DNA from: an uncultured Verrucomicrobia subdivision 3 bacterium
GTDB lineage: Bacteria > Verrucomicrobiota > Verrucomicrobiae > Limisphaerales > UBA11358
DNA length: 64,000 nucleotides
Assembly: GCA_903921455.1 (NCBI GenBank)
Contig: CAIXPZ010000277.1
Span: 1-64,000 of the forward strand
Direction: 5' to 3'
Position numbers and translations under genes: made by a program. Under the pieces are notes generated by a model. The model was not told the origin of the DNA. It saw only the letters and a list, made by a program, of their open reading frames with translations, and did not search any database. Below, piece by piece: positions 26,957 to 36,252 of the stretch (positions are counted from its first letter, which is position 1; every line of letters begins with the position of its first letter).

Positions 26957-29900
26957 TCGTCATCGTTGTTGTTGCTTGGTTTCTTTTCCCAGCTGCGCTT
27001 TTGGCGTTCGGGCAAACTCGTGTCTACGCGGGCGTAATAGGTTTTTTCACCGAATTGCCGGTTCGCCTCGTGTTCTAATTCCAGCGAAGGCGTGACGCCG
27101 AACCGGTCATGCGTCTCGACAAAGACGGTCGCGCCTTCCGGCCGCATGAAGCACAGGAATAGCGGGCACCGGCCGGGATGCGCGGCCACCAGTTCGCGCA
27201 CCCGCTCCATGTCTTCCGGTTGCAGGTGCGCGGTGCTCAGCCGCAGGTGCACCTGCTTGGTGTATTTCTTGGCCGCGTCGGCCAGCGGCATGATGTCCTG
27301 CGGAAAAATCTTCGGGCGGTCTTCGCCGGTGCTGACTTCGCCGACGACCAGGATTGCCTTGTTCAATTCCAGCAGCGGCCGGAACTTGTCGTAGTCGTTC
27401 ATCACCAGCAATTGCACGGAGCCTTCCAGATCTTCCAGCGTCACCATCGAATAGGGCTTGCCGGACTTCTTTGAAACTCCGTGCGAAACCGCCGCAATCA
27501 TGCCGCCAATGCGCGTCAAGGTGCGGTTCGGCATTTCCGCCAGCTTCGCGGTGGTGGCCAATGAGAATTTATCGAGCAGCGGGGCCAGCGGCGTGAGCGG
27601 ATGCCCCGTGACATAGAAGCCCAGCAATTCTTTTTCGTGCGCGAGCAGTTCGTGCTGCGGCCATTCCGGAAGATTGCTTTCGCGTTCCGGCATGGGCGGC
27701 GCTTTTTCTTCGAACGCGCCGAAGAGCGAACTCTGGCCTTTTTGCTTGTCCGAAAGCATGCTCGCCGCCCGTGCCAGGGTACGTTCGATCTGCGCCGCCA
27801 GCGTCGCCCGCGTTTGCCCGAAGCAATCGCACGCGCCGGTTTTGATTAGGGCTTCCAGGGTTTTTTTGCCGAGGGAGCGGCCATCCACACGTTCGCACAG
27901 CTCCGCCAGCGTGTTGAAGTTTCCGCCGTCTGCCCGCGCTTTTAAAATGGTTTCCACCGCGCCTTCGCCCACGCCCTTGATGGCGGCCATGCCGAACCGG
28001 ATGGCCTTGCCCTCGCGCGCCGGCGCAAAATAAACGCCGCTCTCGTTCACGTCGGGTCCGAGTACTTCGATGCCGGTCTCTCGCGCCTCGGCGATGTATT
28101 CGCTCAGTTTTTCCGTGGCCGCCATGTCGTTCGTCATCATGGCGCAGTAGAACTCCACCGGATAGTTCGCCTTCAGATACGCGGTCTGATACGCGACGAT
28201 CGCATACGCGGCGGCGTGCGATTTGTTGAAACCGTAGCCGGCGAATTTTTCCAGCAAATCGAAGATCTGATTTGCCTTGGTTTTGGGAATATTATTTTTC
28301 TCGTGGCAGCCTTTGACGAACGTCTCCCGCTGCTGCTGCATTTCCTCGACCTTTTTCTTGCCCATCGCGCGGCGCAGCAAATCCGCGCCGCCGAGCGTGT
28401 AGCCGGCCAGCAACTGCGTGGCCTGCATTACCTGCTCCTGATAGATCAAGATGCCGTAGGTTTCCTTGGAAATCTGTTCGAGCAACGGATGCTCGTATTC
28501 CACTTTGATTTCGCCATGCCGCCGCTTGATAAAATCCGGAATCAGGTCCATCGGGCCGGGCCGGTAGAGCGCCACGAGCGCGGTGATGTGCTCTACGGAA
28601 CTGATCTGAAATTTTTTGCACAAGTCGCGCATCCCGCCCGATTCCAATTGGAACACGCCGAGCGTTTCCGCGCGGTTCAATAGGTCGTAAGTCTTCTTGT
28701 CGTCGAGCGGCAGGTGGTCGATGTCCACCGTGATGCCTTGGGAACGCTGGACCATTTCGCAGGTGTTGCGGATGACGGTCAGGGTTTTGAGGCCGAGAAA
28801 ATCCATCTTCAGCAAACCGAGTTCGCCGACGGGATTCATCGCGTATTGCGTGACGAGTGTGCCGCTCTCGTCTAGTTTGAGCGGGAGCAAGTTGACCAGC
28901 GGCTCCGGCCCGATGACGACGCCGGCCGCGTGAACACTGGCATTGCGCGTCAAATCTTCGAGGATGAACGCTGTGTCCATCAGCTCGCGCGTGACGTCTT
29001 CATTTTCGTAAGCTTCCTTGAGTTCCGGCACCTGCTTGAGCGCTTTTTCGAGCGTCATTTTTAATTCGGCAGGAATCAATTTCGCCAGCCGGTCGCCGTC
29101 GCCATACGGCAAACCCATCACCCGTCCGACATCGCGCACCACGGATTTGGCGCCCATCGTGCCGAAGGTGATGATCTGCGCCACGGCGTCGCGTCCGTAT
29201 TTTTCGCGGACGTATTCGATCACGTCCGCGCGGCGGTCGTCCGCGAAATCAATGTCGATATCCGGCGGGCTGACGCGCTCGGGATTCAGGAACCGCTCGA
29301 ACAGCAGTGCGTAGCGGATCGGATCCACGTTCGCGATCTCCAGCAGATAAGTGACCACGGAACCGGCGGCGCTGCCGCGCGCCACGCAGGAAATGCCCTT
29401 GCTGCGGCCGTATTGCACGAAGTCCGCGACGATGAGGAAATACGAGATATATCCCTGCATCTCGATGATCTTGAGTTCGGTCTGCAACCGGTCAATGACC
29501 GTCTTGATGGCTTGTTCCTGATTGGGCTGATTCGGATCAAAGGTCGGCAGGCGCTTCGGTTCATCCACGCCGGTGACGATGAATTCCTTGCCCTCCGCTT
29601 TCGCATGGATGGTGTAGCGGCGGAACAAGCCTTCCGCCAGCAGATGCCGCAGATAGCCGTCGCGCGTGAAATGTTCCGGTGGATGGAATACCGGATAAAA
29701 GCGCGTGTCGCCCGCCTTGGGAAAGGGGATTTCCAGATTGCACATCTCCGCCACCGCGCGGGTGTTCAGCACCGCCTCCGGCACCTCGGCGAAACGCGCC
29801 TTCATCTCCTCCGCGCTGCGCAGATAGAACTGCTCGGGCACATAGCCCGCGCTCATGCGCTTCGGATCGCTCAACTGGGATTGCGTGCCGATGCAGACGA

Positions 29901-30567
29901 GGCAGTCGTGCGCGTGCGAGTGGCCTTTCTCGACGTAATGCACGTCATTGGTCGCGACGAGCTTCAGGCCGAACTCCTTGGCGAAGCTGAGCAACTGCTG
30001 GTTGACCTTGGCCTGTTCGGGAATGCCGTGGTTTTGCAGTTCGAGGAAAAAATTCTCCGCCCCGAGCGTCTGCTTGAAGAAATCCACCGCGTCCCGGGCT
30101 TTGGCGAGCTGATCCTTCATGATCAAATCCGGGATTTCACTCGCCAGACAGCCGGACATGGCAATCAGCCCGGCGCTGTGTTGCGCGAGGAGGGCTTTAT
30201 CAATGCGCGGTTTGTAATAGTAGCCATCCAGGTGCGCCGCGGTCGTGAGCTTGATCAGGTTCTTGTAGCCCGCCTCGTCCTTGGCCAGCAGCCCGAGATG
30301 ATGATATTTTTCGCCGTCGGCCTTTTTGCGCTCCAGCCGCGAACCCGGCGCGACATAGACTTCGCAGCCGATGATGGGCTTGATGCCCTTGGCGCGGGCG
30401 GCCTGATAAAACTCGATCACGCCGTGCATCGCCCCGTGGTCCGTGATGGCCAGCGCGGGGAATTTCAGCTCGTGCGCCCGCTCCATCAACCGGTCCAGAC
30501 GGCAGGCGCCATCGAGCAGCGAATACTCGGTGTGCAGATGCAGGTGGACGAAATCGGCGTGCGACAT
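26953..30567 (-). CDS. dnaE: DNA polymerase III alpha subunit
   Basis: 1204 residues from ATG 30567 (MSHADFVHLHLHTEYS); the 14-codon in-frame extension upstream is not typical. Order of domains: PHP domain (HLHLHTEYSLLDG, AITDHGAMHG), polymerase core with catalytic aspartates in PDIDIDFADDRR and LLKMDFLGLKTL, helix-hairpin-helix region, OB fold (LTRIGGMIAAVS) and a C-terminal region. This is the DnaE1 replicative type. The PHP metal ligands look intact, so it may keep proofreading or pyrophosphatase activity. It follows the aldolase gene by 69 bp and is translationally coupled to the DUF2264 gene. Confidence 0.97.
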   Translation of the reverse strand: MSHADFVHLHLHTEYSLLDGACRLDRLMERAHELKFPALAITDHGAMHGVIEFYQAARAKGIKPIIGCEVYVAPGSRLERKKADGEKYHHLGLLAKDEAGYKNLIKLTTAAHLDGYYYKPRIDKALLAQHSAGLIAMSGCLASEIPDLIMKDQLAKARDAVDFFKQTLGAENFFLELQNHGIPEQAKVNQQLLSFAKEFGLKLVATNDVHYVEKGHSHAHDCLVCIGTQSQLSDPKRMSAGYVPEQFYLRSAEEMKARFAEVPEAVLNTRAVAEMCNLEIPFPKAGDTRFYPVFHPPEHFTRDGYLRHLLAEGLFRRYTIHAKAEGKEFIVTGVDEPKRLPTFDPNQPNQEQAIKTVIDRLQTELKIIEMQGYISYFLIVADFVQYGRSKGISCVARGSAAGSVVTYLLEIANVDPIRYALLFERFLNPERVSPPDIDIDFADDRRADVIEYVREKYGRDAVAQIITFGTMGAKSVVRDVGRVMGLPYGDGDRLAKLIPAELKMTLEKALKQVPELKEAYENEDVTRELMDTAFILEDLTRNASVHAAGVVIGPEPLVNLLPLKLDESGTLVTQYAMNPVGELGLLKMDFLGLKTLTVIRNTCEMVQRSQGITVDIDHLPLDDKKTYDLLNRAETLGVFQLESGGMRDLCKKFQISSVEHITALVALYRPGPMDLIPDFIKRRHGEIKVEYEHPLLEQISKETYGILIYQEQVMQATQLLAGYTLGGADLLRRAMGKKKVEEMQQQRETFVKGCHEKNNIPKTKANQIFDLLEKFAGYGFNKSHAAAYAIVAYQTAYLKANYPVEFYCAMMTNDMAATEKLSEYIAEARETGIEVLGPDVNESGVYFAPAREGKAIRFGMAAIKGVGEGAVETILKARADGGNFNTLAELCERVDGRSLGKKTLEALIKTGACDCFGQTRATLAAQIERTLARAASMLSDKQKGQSSLFGAFEEKAPPMPERESNLPEWPQHELLAHEKELLGFYVTGHPLTPLAPLLDKFSLATTAKLAEMPNRTLTRIGGMIAAVSHGVSKKSGKPYSMVTLEDLEGSVQLLVMNDYDKFRPLLELNKAILVVGEVSTGEDRPKIFPQDIMPLADAAKKYTKQVHLRLSTAHLQPEDMERVRELVAAHPGRCPLFLCFMRPEGATVFVETHDRFGVTPSLELEHEANRQFGEKTYYARVDTSLPERQKRSWEKKPSNNNDDE

Positions 30568-30636
30568 GGGGGACAATTTACCGTTCGCTGCCGCTTTGGT
30601 GCAAGCCACAGATACTCACACCGGACGATTGTTGTC

Positions 30637-31644
30637 TTATTCCTGATCCGTCACCGTGTCATGGAACTTGAGGATGTCGCCCTTCTCGCCCTTGAGCTCG
30701 GCTTCCTTGAACTTGATGGCGGTGCGCGGATGCTGGTTCAGCATGCCGGTGAGCAGATATGGCAGGTCGTAGCCCCAGAGCAGTTTCGCGCGCATCGGCT
30801 CGATGTGGTTCGCCACGCAGTCGAGCACGGGGCGCAGCTCGTATTTCGGGTTGTGCAGGAAGGCGAGCAGCACTTCCATCGGGCAGTTGCCCGCGCCGCG
30901 GCCGAGGCCGGCCATCGTGGCGTCGAGATAGTTCGCCCCCTCGATGATGCCTTCGATGGTGTTGGCGAAGGCAAGCTGCATGTTGTTGTGCATGTGCACG
31001 CCCACTTCCTTGCCGGAGGCCCGGCAGTAGCCGAGATATTTCTTCACCAGCGCGCGGATCTGTTCGCTGTAAAAGGCGCCGAAGCTGTCCACCACGTAAA
31101 TCGCCTTTGCCTCGGATTTCGCGAGCATTTCCAGGCCTTCGTTCAATTCGCCGTCGGGGATGGTCGAGGCGGCCATGAGGTTGACGGTCGTTTCGTAGCC
31201 CTTGTCGTGCGCGTCCTTGACCATCTCGAGCGCGGTCGGAATCTGGTGGATGTAGGTCGCCACGCGGATCATGTCCAGCACGGAATCTTTCTTCGGCACA
31301 ATGTCCGTCTGATAATCGCAGCGCTCGGCGTCGGCCATGACGCAGAGCTTCAAATTCGTTTTGTTGTCGCCGACGATCCGGCGGATGGCTTCCTCGGTGC
31401 AATATTTCCAATCGCCGTGCTCGCCCACCTTGATGCCCTTGCGCGAGGACTTGTAGCCGATCTCCATGTAGTCCACGCCGGCGGCGACGCAGGTGTCATA
31501 GACGACCTTCACGATTTTGTCGTCGAAATGGTGGTTGTTCATCAGGCCGCCGTCGCGGATGGTGCAGTCCACGACCTTGATTTCGGGGCGGTAGGAGAGC
31601 CAGCGGCTGGTGGCGTTGTCTTTGACGGCAGTGTCGGTTTTCAT
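30637..31644 (-). CDS. HMGL-type (DRE-TIM) aldolase family protein
   Basis: 335 residues from ATG 31644; longer forms upstream start without conserved sequence. The metal-binding DRE-TIM signature is near the N-terminus (VVDCTIRDGGLMNN), with the second metal site HMHNN and the loop GLGRGAGNCPMEVLL. Related enzymes include 4-hydroxy-2-oxovalerate aldolase and HMG-CoA lyase. Members with this architecture often sit in surface-polysaccharide clusters, and here it follows a GT9 and an ABC exporter on the same strand, which would fit a role in making an unusual sugar or acyl precursor. The substrate cannot be read from sequence. Confidence 0.8.
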   Translation of the reverse strand: MKTDTAVKDNATSRWLSYRPEIKVVDCTIRDGGLMNNHHFDDKIVKVVYDTCVAAGVDYMEIGYKSSRKGIKVGEHGDWKYCTEEAIRRIVGDNKTNLKLCVMADAERCDYQTDIVPKKDSVLDMIRVATYIHQIPTALEMVKDAHDKGYETTVNLMAASTIPDGELNEGLEMLAKSEAKAIYVVDSFGAFYSEQIRALVKKYLGYCRASGKEVGVHMHNNMQLAFANTIEGIIEGANYLDATMAGLGRGAGNCPMEVLLAFLHNPKYELRPVLDCVANHIEPMRAKLLWGYDLPYLLTGMLNQHPRTAIKFKEAELKGEKGDILKFHDTVTDQE

Positions 31645-31746
31645 ATTGGGGGAATGGTTGTTGGCGATAGTGTCGCCCATCCCGGCGGACAATACACAGC
31701 CCAAACTGGCCAAATACACGACGGATTTTGCCCTGCGCTTTGACGG

Positions 31747-32769
31747 TCAGCGGGCGGCGGTCGCCGCTTGCAGCACAGCCCAAACCTGTTCGGGCGCAAT
31801 CGCGGCCAGGCAATGCCGCTGGCTGCCGCAGGCGAATTGGTTGCCGTCGCAGACGCAGCGTTCCCCGGTCAGGGCGTGATGTTTGGGACCGAGCGGGGCC
31901 CAGCGGGCCGGCGCGGTCGGGCCGAACAGCGAAATGGTCGGCACGCCCAGTCCGGCGGCGAAATGCAGCGGCCCGGTATCGCCGGAAATGAAAACCGCGG
32001 CGCGTTGCAATACGGCGAGAAAGAGCGGCAGCTCGGCGATGGGCGGCAGAATCCGTGCCGCCGGCTCGAGCCGTTTTAATTCCGTCATCAGGGCGGCCTC
32101 GCGTTCGCCGCGCGCCGTGGTGAACACCAGCGGCAGTCCGGCCGCCGTGGCGAGTTGATGCAATTTGGCCCAGTGGGCCAGTGGCCATTCTTTTTTCGGC
32201 TGGCTGGAAGCCACGTGGCCGATGACCGCGCGGGATTCCGTCAGGATGGCTTGGGCGGCCTTCGCCAGCGCGGCGTCCGCGCGGATTTCCGCTTCGAGCG
32301 AGCGGGGCGGTGGCACCTGCCAGCCGGATAAAAGTTGTGCCAGCCGGACGGACTCATGCGGCGGGGGCTTCACCGGCGCCACGCGCTCCGTGTATAAGAA
32401 TTTCCGTCCGCAAAAGCCGCCGCGCTCCGCCCAGCCCAGGCGGCGTTTGGCGCCGGTGAGGAAACTGAGGATCGCGCCCCGGTCGTTCCCAGCGAAATCC
32501 ACCGAGCGGTCGAAACGCTCGCGGCGCAGGGCGCGGATGAGCGGCCAGGTCTCGCGCCAGTTGGCGCGGCCGCGCCGGCGGGGCATGGCCCAGACGCGCG
32601 TGAGCCCGGGCAGATGTTGCACCAGGGGCGTGATTTCCTCGGGCACCAGCAGGTGCAGTTCGCTTTGCGGAAACTGCTCGCGCAGGGCGCGGAGCGCGGG
32701 CGTCAGCAGCACGGCGTCGCCGAAGTATTTGAATTGCAGCGCGAGGATTTTTTCGGGCTGGGCGCTCAC
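31747..32769 (-). CDS. glycosyltransferase family 9 (heptosyltransferase-like)
   Basis: 340 residues. GT9 features: N-terminal KILALQFKYFGDAVLLTPALRAL (split motif FGDAVL), the middle VDFAGNDRGAILSFL, and the nucleotide-sugar site SGDTGPLHFAAGLG followed by VPTISLFGPT. The family transfers ADP-heptose or similar sugars to lipopolysaccharide core. Its start overlaps the stop of the ABC exporter by four bases (ATGA), so they are coupled; this points to assembly and flipping of lipid A-core or another lipid-linked glycan. Confidence 0.9.
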   Translation of the reverse strand: MSAQPEKILALQFKYFGDAVLLTPALRALREQFPQSELHLLVPEEITPLVQHLPGLTRVWAMPRRRGRANWRETWPLIRALRRERFDRSVDFAGNDRGAILSFLTGAKRRLGWAERGGFCGRKFLYTERVAPVKPPPHESVRLAQLLSGWQVPPPRSLEAEIRADAALAKAAQAILTESRAVIGHVASSQPKKEWPLAHWAKLHQLATAAGLPLVFTTARGEREAALMTELKRLEPAARILPPIAELPLFLAVLQRAAVFISGDTGPLHFAAGLGVPTISLFGPTAPARWAPLGPKHHALTGERCVCDGNQFACGSQRHCLAAIAPEQVWAVLQAATAAR

Positions 32770-34592
32770 GAGGCGAATTGCAAGGCGTAAAGTTTCTGGT
32801 AAACGCCGCCGCGCTGGACCAGTTCGTCGTGGCGGCCTTGTTCGACAATTTTGCCCTGATCCAGGACGACGATCAGGTCGGCGTGCAAAATCGTCGACAG
32901 GCGGTGCGCAATGCAGATCGTGGTGCGGCCTTGCATCAATTCATCCAGCGCGGTCTGCACGGCGCGTTCGGATTCGGTGTCGAGCGCGCTGGTGGCTTCG
33001 TCGAGGACGAGGATGGGCGCATTCTTCAGGACGGCGCGGGCGATGGCGATGCGCTGGCGCTGCCCGCCGGAAAGCGAGACGCCCTTTTCGCCGATGACGG
33101 TGTCGTATCCTTCCGGCTTTTGGCGGATGAACTCCTCGGCGTGGGCGTGCCGGGCGGCGGCGATGATTTCGTCGCTCGTCGCCCCCAGCCGGCCCAGTTC
33201 GATGTTCCGGCGGATGCTGTCGTTGAACAGGATGTTTTCCTGCGCGACCACGGCGATTTGGTTCCGCAGGTCGCGGGTGGAGACGTCGCGGACATCCACG
33301 CCGCCGATCTTCACCGTGCCGCCGGTCGGGTCGTAAAAGCGGAGGAGCAGGTTGGCAAGCGTCGTTTTGCCGGACCCGCTGGCTCCCACCAGCGCGACGA
33401 GCTGGCCGGCCTTGACGGTGAGATGGATGTTCCGCAGCACCGGCTTGTCGCCGTAGTTGAAATCAATGTTTTGAAATTCGATGTCGGCCTGGTCGGCGTG
33501 CAGCATCTTGGGCGCGGCGGGTTCGGGCACTGAATTTTTCGTGGCCAGCAATTCAAAAACCCGTTCGCTGGCGGCGCGCGCTTGATGGAGCTGGTTGTGC
33601 AGGCGCGTGAAAGCCTTGATCGGCGGATAAATCATCACGATCGCCAGGATGAACGACATGAAACCCCCGGGAGTGGGCCGCTGCTCCGGCGGCAGCTGGA
33701 GGACATAGAGGAAAACCAGCGCAACTCCCAGCGCGCCGAATAATTCCATCAGCTGGCTGGGAATCTCATTCGACCGGATGACGCGCATGAGCTGGCCGAT
33801 GTATTTTTGCGTGGTGGCGCGGAACTGTTCGATCACCGTGGCCTCAAGATTGTAGGCCTTGATGACCCGGTTGCCCGTGAACGATTCGTGCATGAGGTTG
33901 GCCAGCTCGGCGTTGTGCTGCTGCACGGCGCGGGCGGATTTGCGGACCTTCCGGCCATAGATGGCGATCGGCACGACGCACACGGGGAAAACGATGATGG
34001 AAATGAGGGTCAGCTTGGGCTGGATCATGAAGAGATAGCCGAGCAGGCAGAGAACCGTCACCGGATCCTTGACGGCCGAGGAAAAGGAATTGCCGATGAT
34101 GCCGTAAAGCACCTGCGTGTCGCTGGTGATGCGGGCGATCAAATCGCCCGTGCGGGCGCGGTTGAAAAAACCGAGCGAAAGGTTCTGCAGGTGGCCGAAC
34201 AACTTGGTGCGGATGTCGGCGATGGCGCGCATCGCCGACCAGTTCGTCAGATAAATGCTCAGGTAGGCCAGCGTCACGCGCAGCAGCATCACGGCGGGAA
34301 TCACGCCAATGATCAATAGCCATCCGCCCGTTGACGCGGGCGCATCGATCTTTTCCGGCAATATGGTGGCCAGCCATTGTGTCAGCGGCTGCACCACGTG
34401 CGGCGCATTGGCCAGGTGGTCATGAAAACTGAAGCAGGCGGGAACTTTGAAAATCAAATCCATGACCACGTTCACCACGCCCAGCAGCATCCCGTTGGTC
34501 AGCCCGTAGAAAATCCCGCACAGCAGGCCCAGGAAAAACCGGGCCCGATACGGGTGGACGAAGCCCCACAGCTGGCGGAGAAAGACAATCAT
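32766..34592 (-). CDS. MsbA-like ABC exporter (fused permease and ATPase)
   Basis: 608 residues. Six membrane helices lie in the first roughly 330 residues, and the ATPase domain has Walker A VGASGSGKTT (about 400), signature LSGGQRQRIA (about 505), Walker B ILVLDEATSALD (about 527) and switch IAHRLST. The half-transporter layout and its coupling to a GT9 gene suggest a lipid A or lipid-linked glycan flippase acting in the inner membrane, as with MsbA. Drug export is an alternative that sequence alone cannot exclude. A 106-bp region separates it from the divergent sulfotransferase gene. Confidence 0.92.
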   Translation of the reverse strand: MIVFLRQLWGFVHPYRARFFLGLLCGIFYGLTNGMLLGVVNVVMDLIFKVPACFSFHDHLANAPHVVQPLTQWLATILPEKIDAPASTGGWLLIIGVIPAVMLLRVTLAYLSIYLTNWSAMRAIADIRTKLFGHLQNLSLGFFNRARTGDLIARITSDTQVLYGIIGNSFSSAVKDPVTVLCLLGYLFMIQPKLTLISIIVFPVCVVPIAIYGRKVRKSARAVQQHNAELANLMHESFTGNRVIKAYNLEATVIEQFRATTQKYIGQLMRVIRSNEIPSQLMELFGALGVALVFLYVLQLPPEQRPTPGGFMSFILAIVMIYPPIKAFTRLHNQLHQARAASERVFELLATKNSVPEPAAPKMLHADQADIEFQNIDFNYGDKPVLRNIHLTVKAGQLVALVGASGSGKTTLANLLLRFYDPTGGTVKIGGVDVRDVSTRDLRNQIAVVAQENILFNDSIRRNIELGRLGATSDEIIAAARHAHAEEFIRQKPEGYDTVIGEKGVSLSGGQRQRIAIARAVLKNAPILVLDEATSALDTESERAVQTALDELMQGRTTICIAHRLSTILHADLIVVLDQGKIVEQGRHDELVQRGGVYQKLYALQFAS

Positions 34593-34698
34593 TACCGCTA
34601 TTCTGGCAACGGCGGCGGAAAGTGAAAGTTTTGTTTTCGGGCGGGAAATCAGGATTTACTTTGAGGTCAAAACGGCCAATGATGACCGCGCAAATTCA

Positions 34699-35469
34699 AT
34701 GATCGTCTTTTTGCACATCCCGAAAACCGCCGGCTCCACTTTCCAGTTCATTCTGGGAAATACGTTCGGCCTTTCGGCGTGTCACGCGGATCACGCCAAA
34801 CAAAAGGTTTTCCGGCAGTCGGACTTCGTTTTTGCGCAAAAGTTTTTCCCGGGGATGAAAAGCCTGGCCGGCCACAGCCTGCTGGACCCGCTGGCGCTGA
34901 ACGTGCCCGATCCTTTTCACATCACTTTTCTGCGCGAGCCGGTGGCGCGGTCGTTCTCGCATTTTCAAGACACGATTCTGACCGGCGGGCGGACGTGGGG
35001 TTTTGAGGAATTCCTGCAAAAGAGTCATAACGCCGACAACCTGCACGTCCGCCTCATGGCCGGCGAATACAACCTCGACAAGGCCAAAAAATATCTCGAG
35101 CGCTGCGATTTCGTGGGGCTGACCGAAAAATTTGATCTCTCGCTTCACCTTCTGGAAAAACTGACGCCGTTGCCGCTGAACCTGAATTACAAGCGTCGCC
35201 GCACCGCCGCCACCGATGCCATCCGCAAGACGATCGTTGATGACCCGCGGATGATCGAGCTGGCGCGGGCGCACAACCAGCTCGACTTGGCTCTCTATGA
35301 TTTTGCCGTGCGGGAGATATTCCCGAAGTTCTGCGCGCAGGCGGGCTTCACCCCGGACGACAAGGTGACGTCCTTCGACACCTACACCACCGATCGTCAT
35401 TGGCGTTACCGGTTGTGTCACCTCTACAGCCTGGGCATCTATCGCCAGTTCGCCAAACTCCGCCGCTGA
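34699..35469 (+). CDS. sulfotransferase family protein (copy A)
   Basis: 256 residues. The 5'-phosphosulfate loop of PAPS-dependent sulfotransferases is at residues 6-14 (HIPKTAGST) and the 3'-phosphate site at about 79-89 (REPVARSFSHF). It belongs to the Sulfotransfer_2-like group, which transfers sulfate from PAPS to sugars. No signal or membrane segment is seen. It opens a three-gene plus-strand unit: the next gene starts directly after its stop. A paralogue at 39268 is about half identical by eye (shared FVGLTEKFDLSLH and LYDFAV-EIFPKF). Confidence 0.88.
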   Translation: MIVFLHIPKTAGSTFQFILGNTFGLSACHADHAKQKVFRQSDFVFAQKFFPGMKSLAGHSLLDPLALNVPDPFHITFLREPVARSFSHFQDTILTGGRTWGFEEFLQKSHNADNLHVRLMAGEYNLDKAKKYLERCDFVGLTEKFDLSLHLLEKLTPLPLNLNYKRRRTAATDAIRKTIVDDPRMIELARAHNQLDLALYDFAVREIFPKFCAQAGFTPDDKVTSFDTYTTDRHWRYRLCHLYSLGIYRQFAKLRR

Positions 35470-36252
35470 ATGATGAAACTGCCCATCACTGTCTGCATCA
35501 TCTCCGGCAACGAGGCGCACCGCATTACGCCGACGTTGCAGAGTGTGGCGGACTGGGTCAGCGAAATAATCGTTGTCATCAACGATACCGTTGGCGATGG
35601 CACCGATAAAATTGCTGAATCGTTTGGCGCCAAAGTTTTTCGGGAACCGTGGAAAGGCAACATTGCCCAAAACCAGTCTGCCACGGACAAGGCCACGAGC
35701 GACTGGCTGCTCTCGCTGGACGCCGATGAAGTGGTATCGCCCGAACTGCGCGCCAGCATCCAGCAATTATTTTCCCGGCCCGAGCGGCTCAATCAGTTTG
35801 TCGCCTACGATTTTCCGCGCTGCACGTTGTTTTACGACCGCTGGATTCGTCATGGCGAATGGTATCCCGATCGCAAGTTGCGCCTGTGGCGGCGCGGCCG
35901 GGGGCAATGGGGCGGCGACTTTCCGCATGGCCGCGTCGTCGTCGCTGGCGCGGTCGGGAAATTGCATGGCGAACTGCTGCATTACAGCATGGAGAGCATG
36001 GAACACCTGCTGCAAAAAACCATCCGCTACGCCAACGAATTTGCCGAGACCTGTCGCAAGGAAAACCGCCGCATCACCTTCGCCCAGCTGCTGGTTCGTC
36101 CGCCGTGGCGCTTCGTGCGCGGCTACGTCTTCAAGTTGGGTTTTCTCGATGGCTGGCGCGGGCTGACCATCGCGTGGATGGCGGCGTTTTACACATTCCT
36201 TCGCTATCTTAAGGTTTATGAGGAGCAGCATAGCCAGCCCCCATCCCCATGA
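35470..36252 (+). CDS. glycosyltransferase family 2 (WaaE/KdtX-like)
   Basis: 260 residues; ATG 35470 directly follows the sulfotransferase stop (a second ATG is the next codon). GT-A features: ITVCIISGNEAHRITPTLQSV at the N-terminus (first 10 residues diagnostic), the DXD-like SLDADEVVSPEL (about 82-93), and RKLRLWRRGRGQWGG followed by HGELLHY, typical of beta-1,4-glucosyltransferases of LPS core. A C-terminal hydrophobic stretch (LTIAWMAAFYTFLRYL) may attach it to the membrane. Its stop overlaps the next GT9 start by four bases. Confidence 0.9.
   Translation: MMKLPITVCIISGNEAHRITPTLQSVADWVSEIIVVINDTVGDGTDKIAESFGAKVFREPWKGNIAQNQSATDKATSDWLLSLDADEVVSPELRASIQQLFSRPERLNQFVAYDFPRCTLFYDRWIRHGEWYPDRKLRLWRRGRGQWGGDFPHGRVVVAGAVGKLHGELLHYSMESMEHLLQKTIRYANEFAETCRKENRRITFAQLLVRPPWRFVRGYVFKLGFLDGWRGLTIAWMAAFYTFLRYLKVYEEQHSQPPSP

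Noticed and set aside
29413..31743. 776-residue open frame on the plus strand
   Set aside because: It lies antisense to dnaE and the aldolase, both of which have clear motifs; it has no recognisable domain and is a by-product of high GC at third positions.
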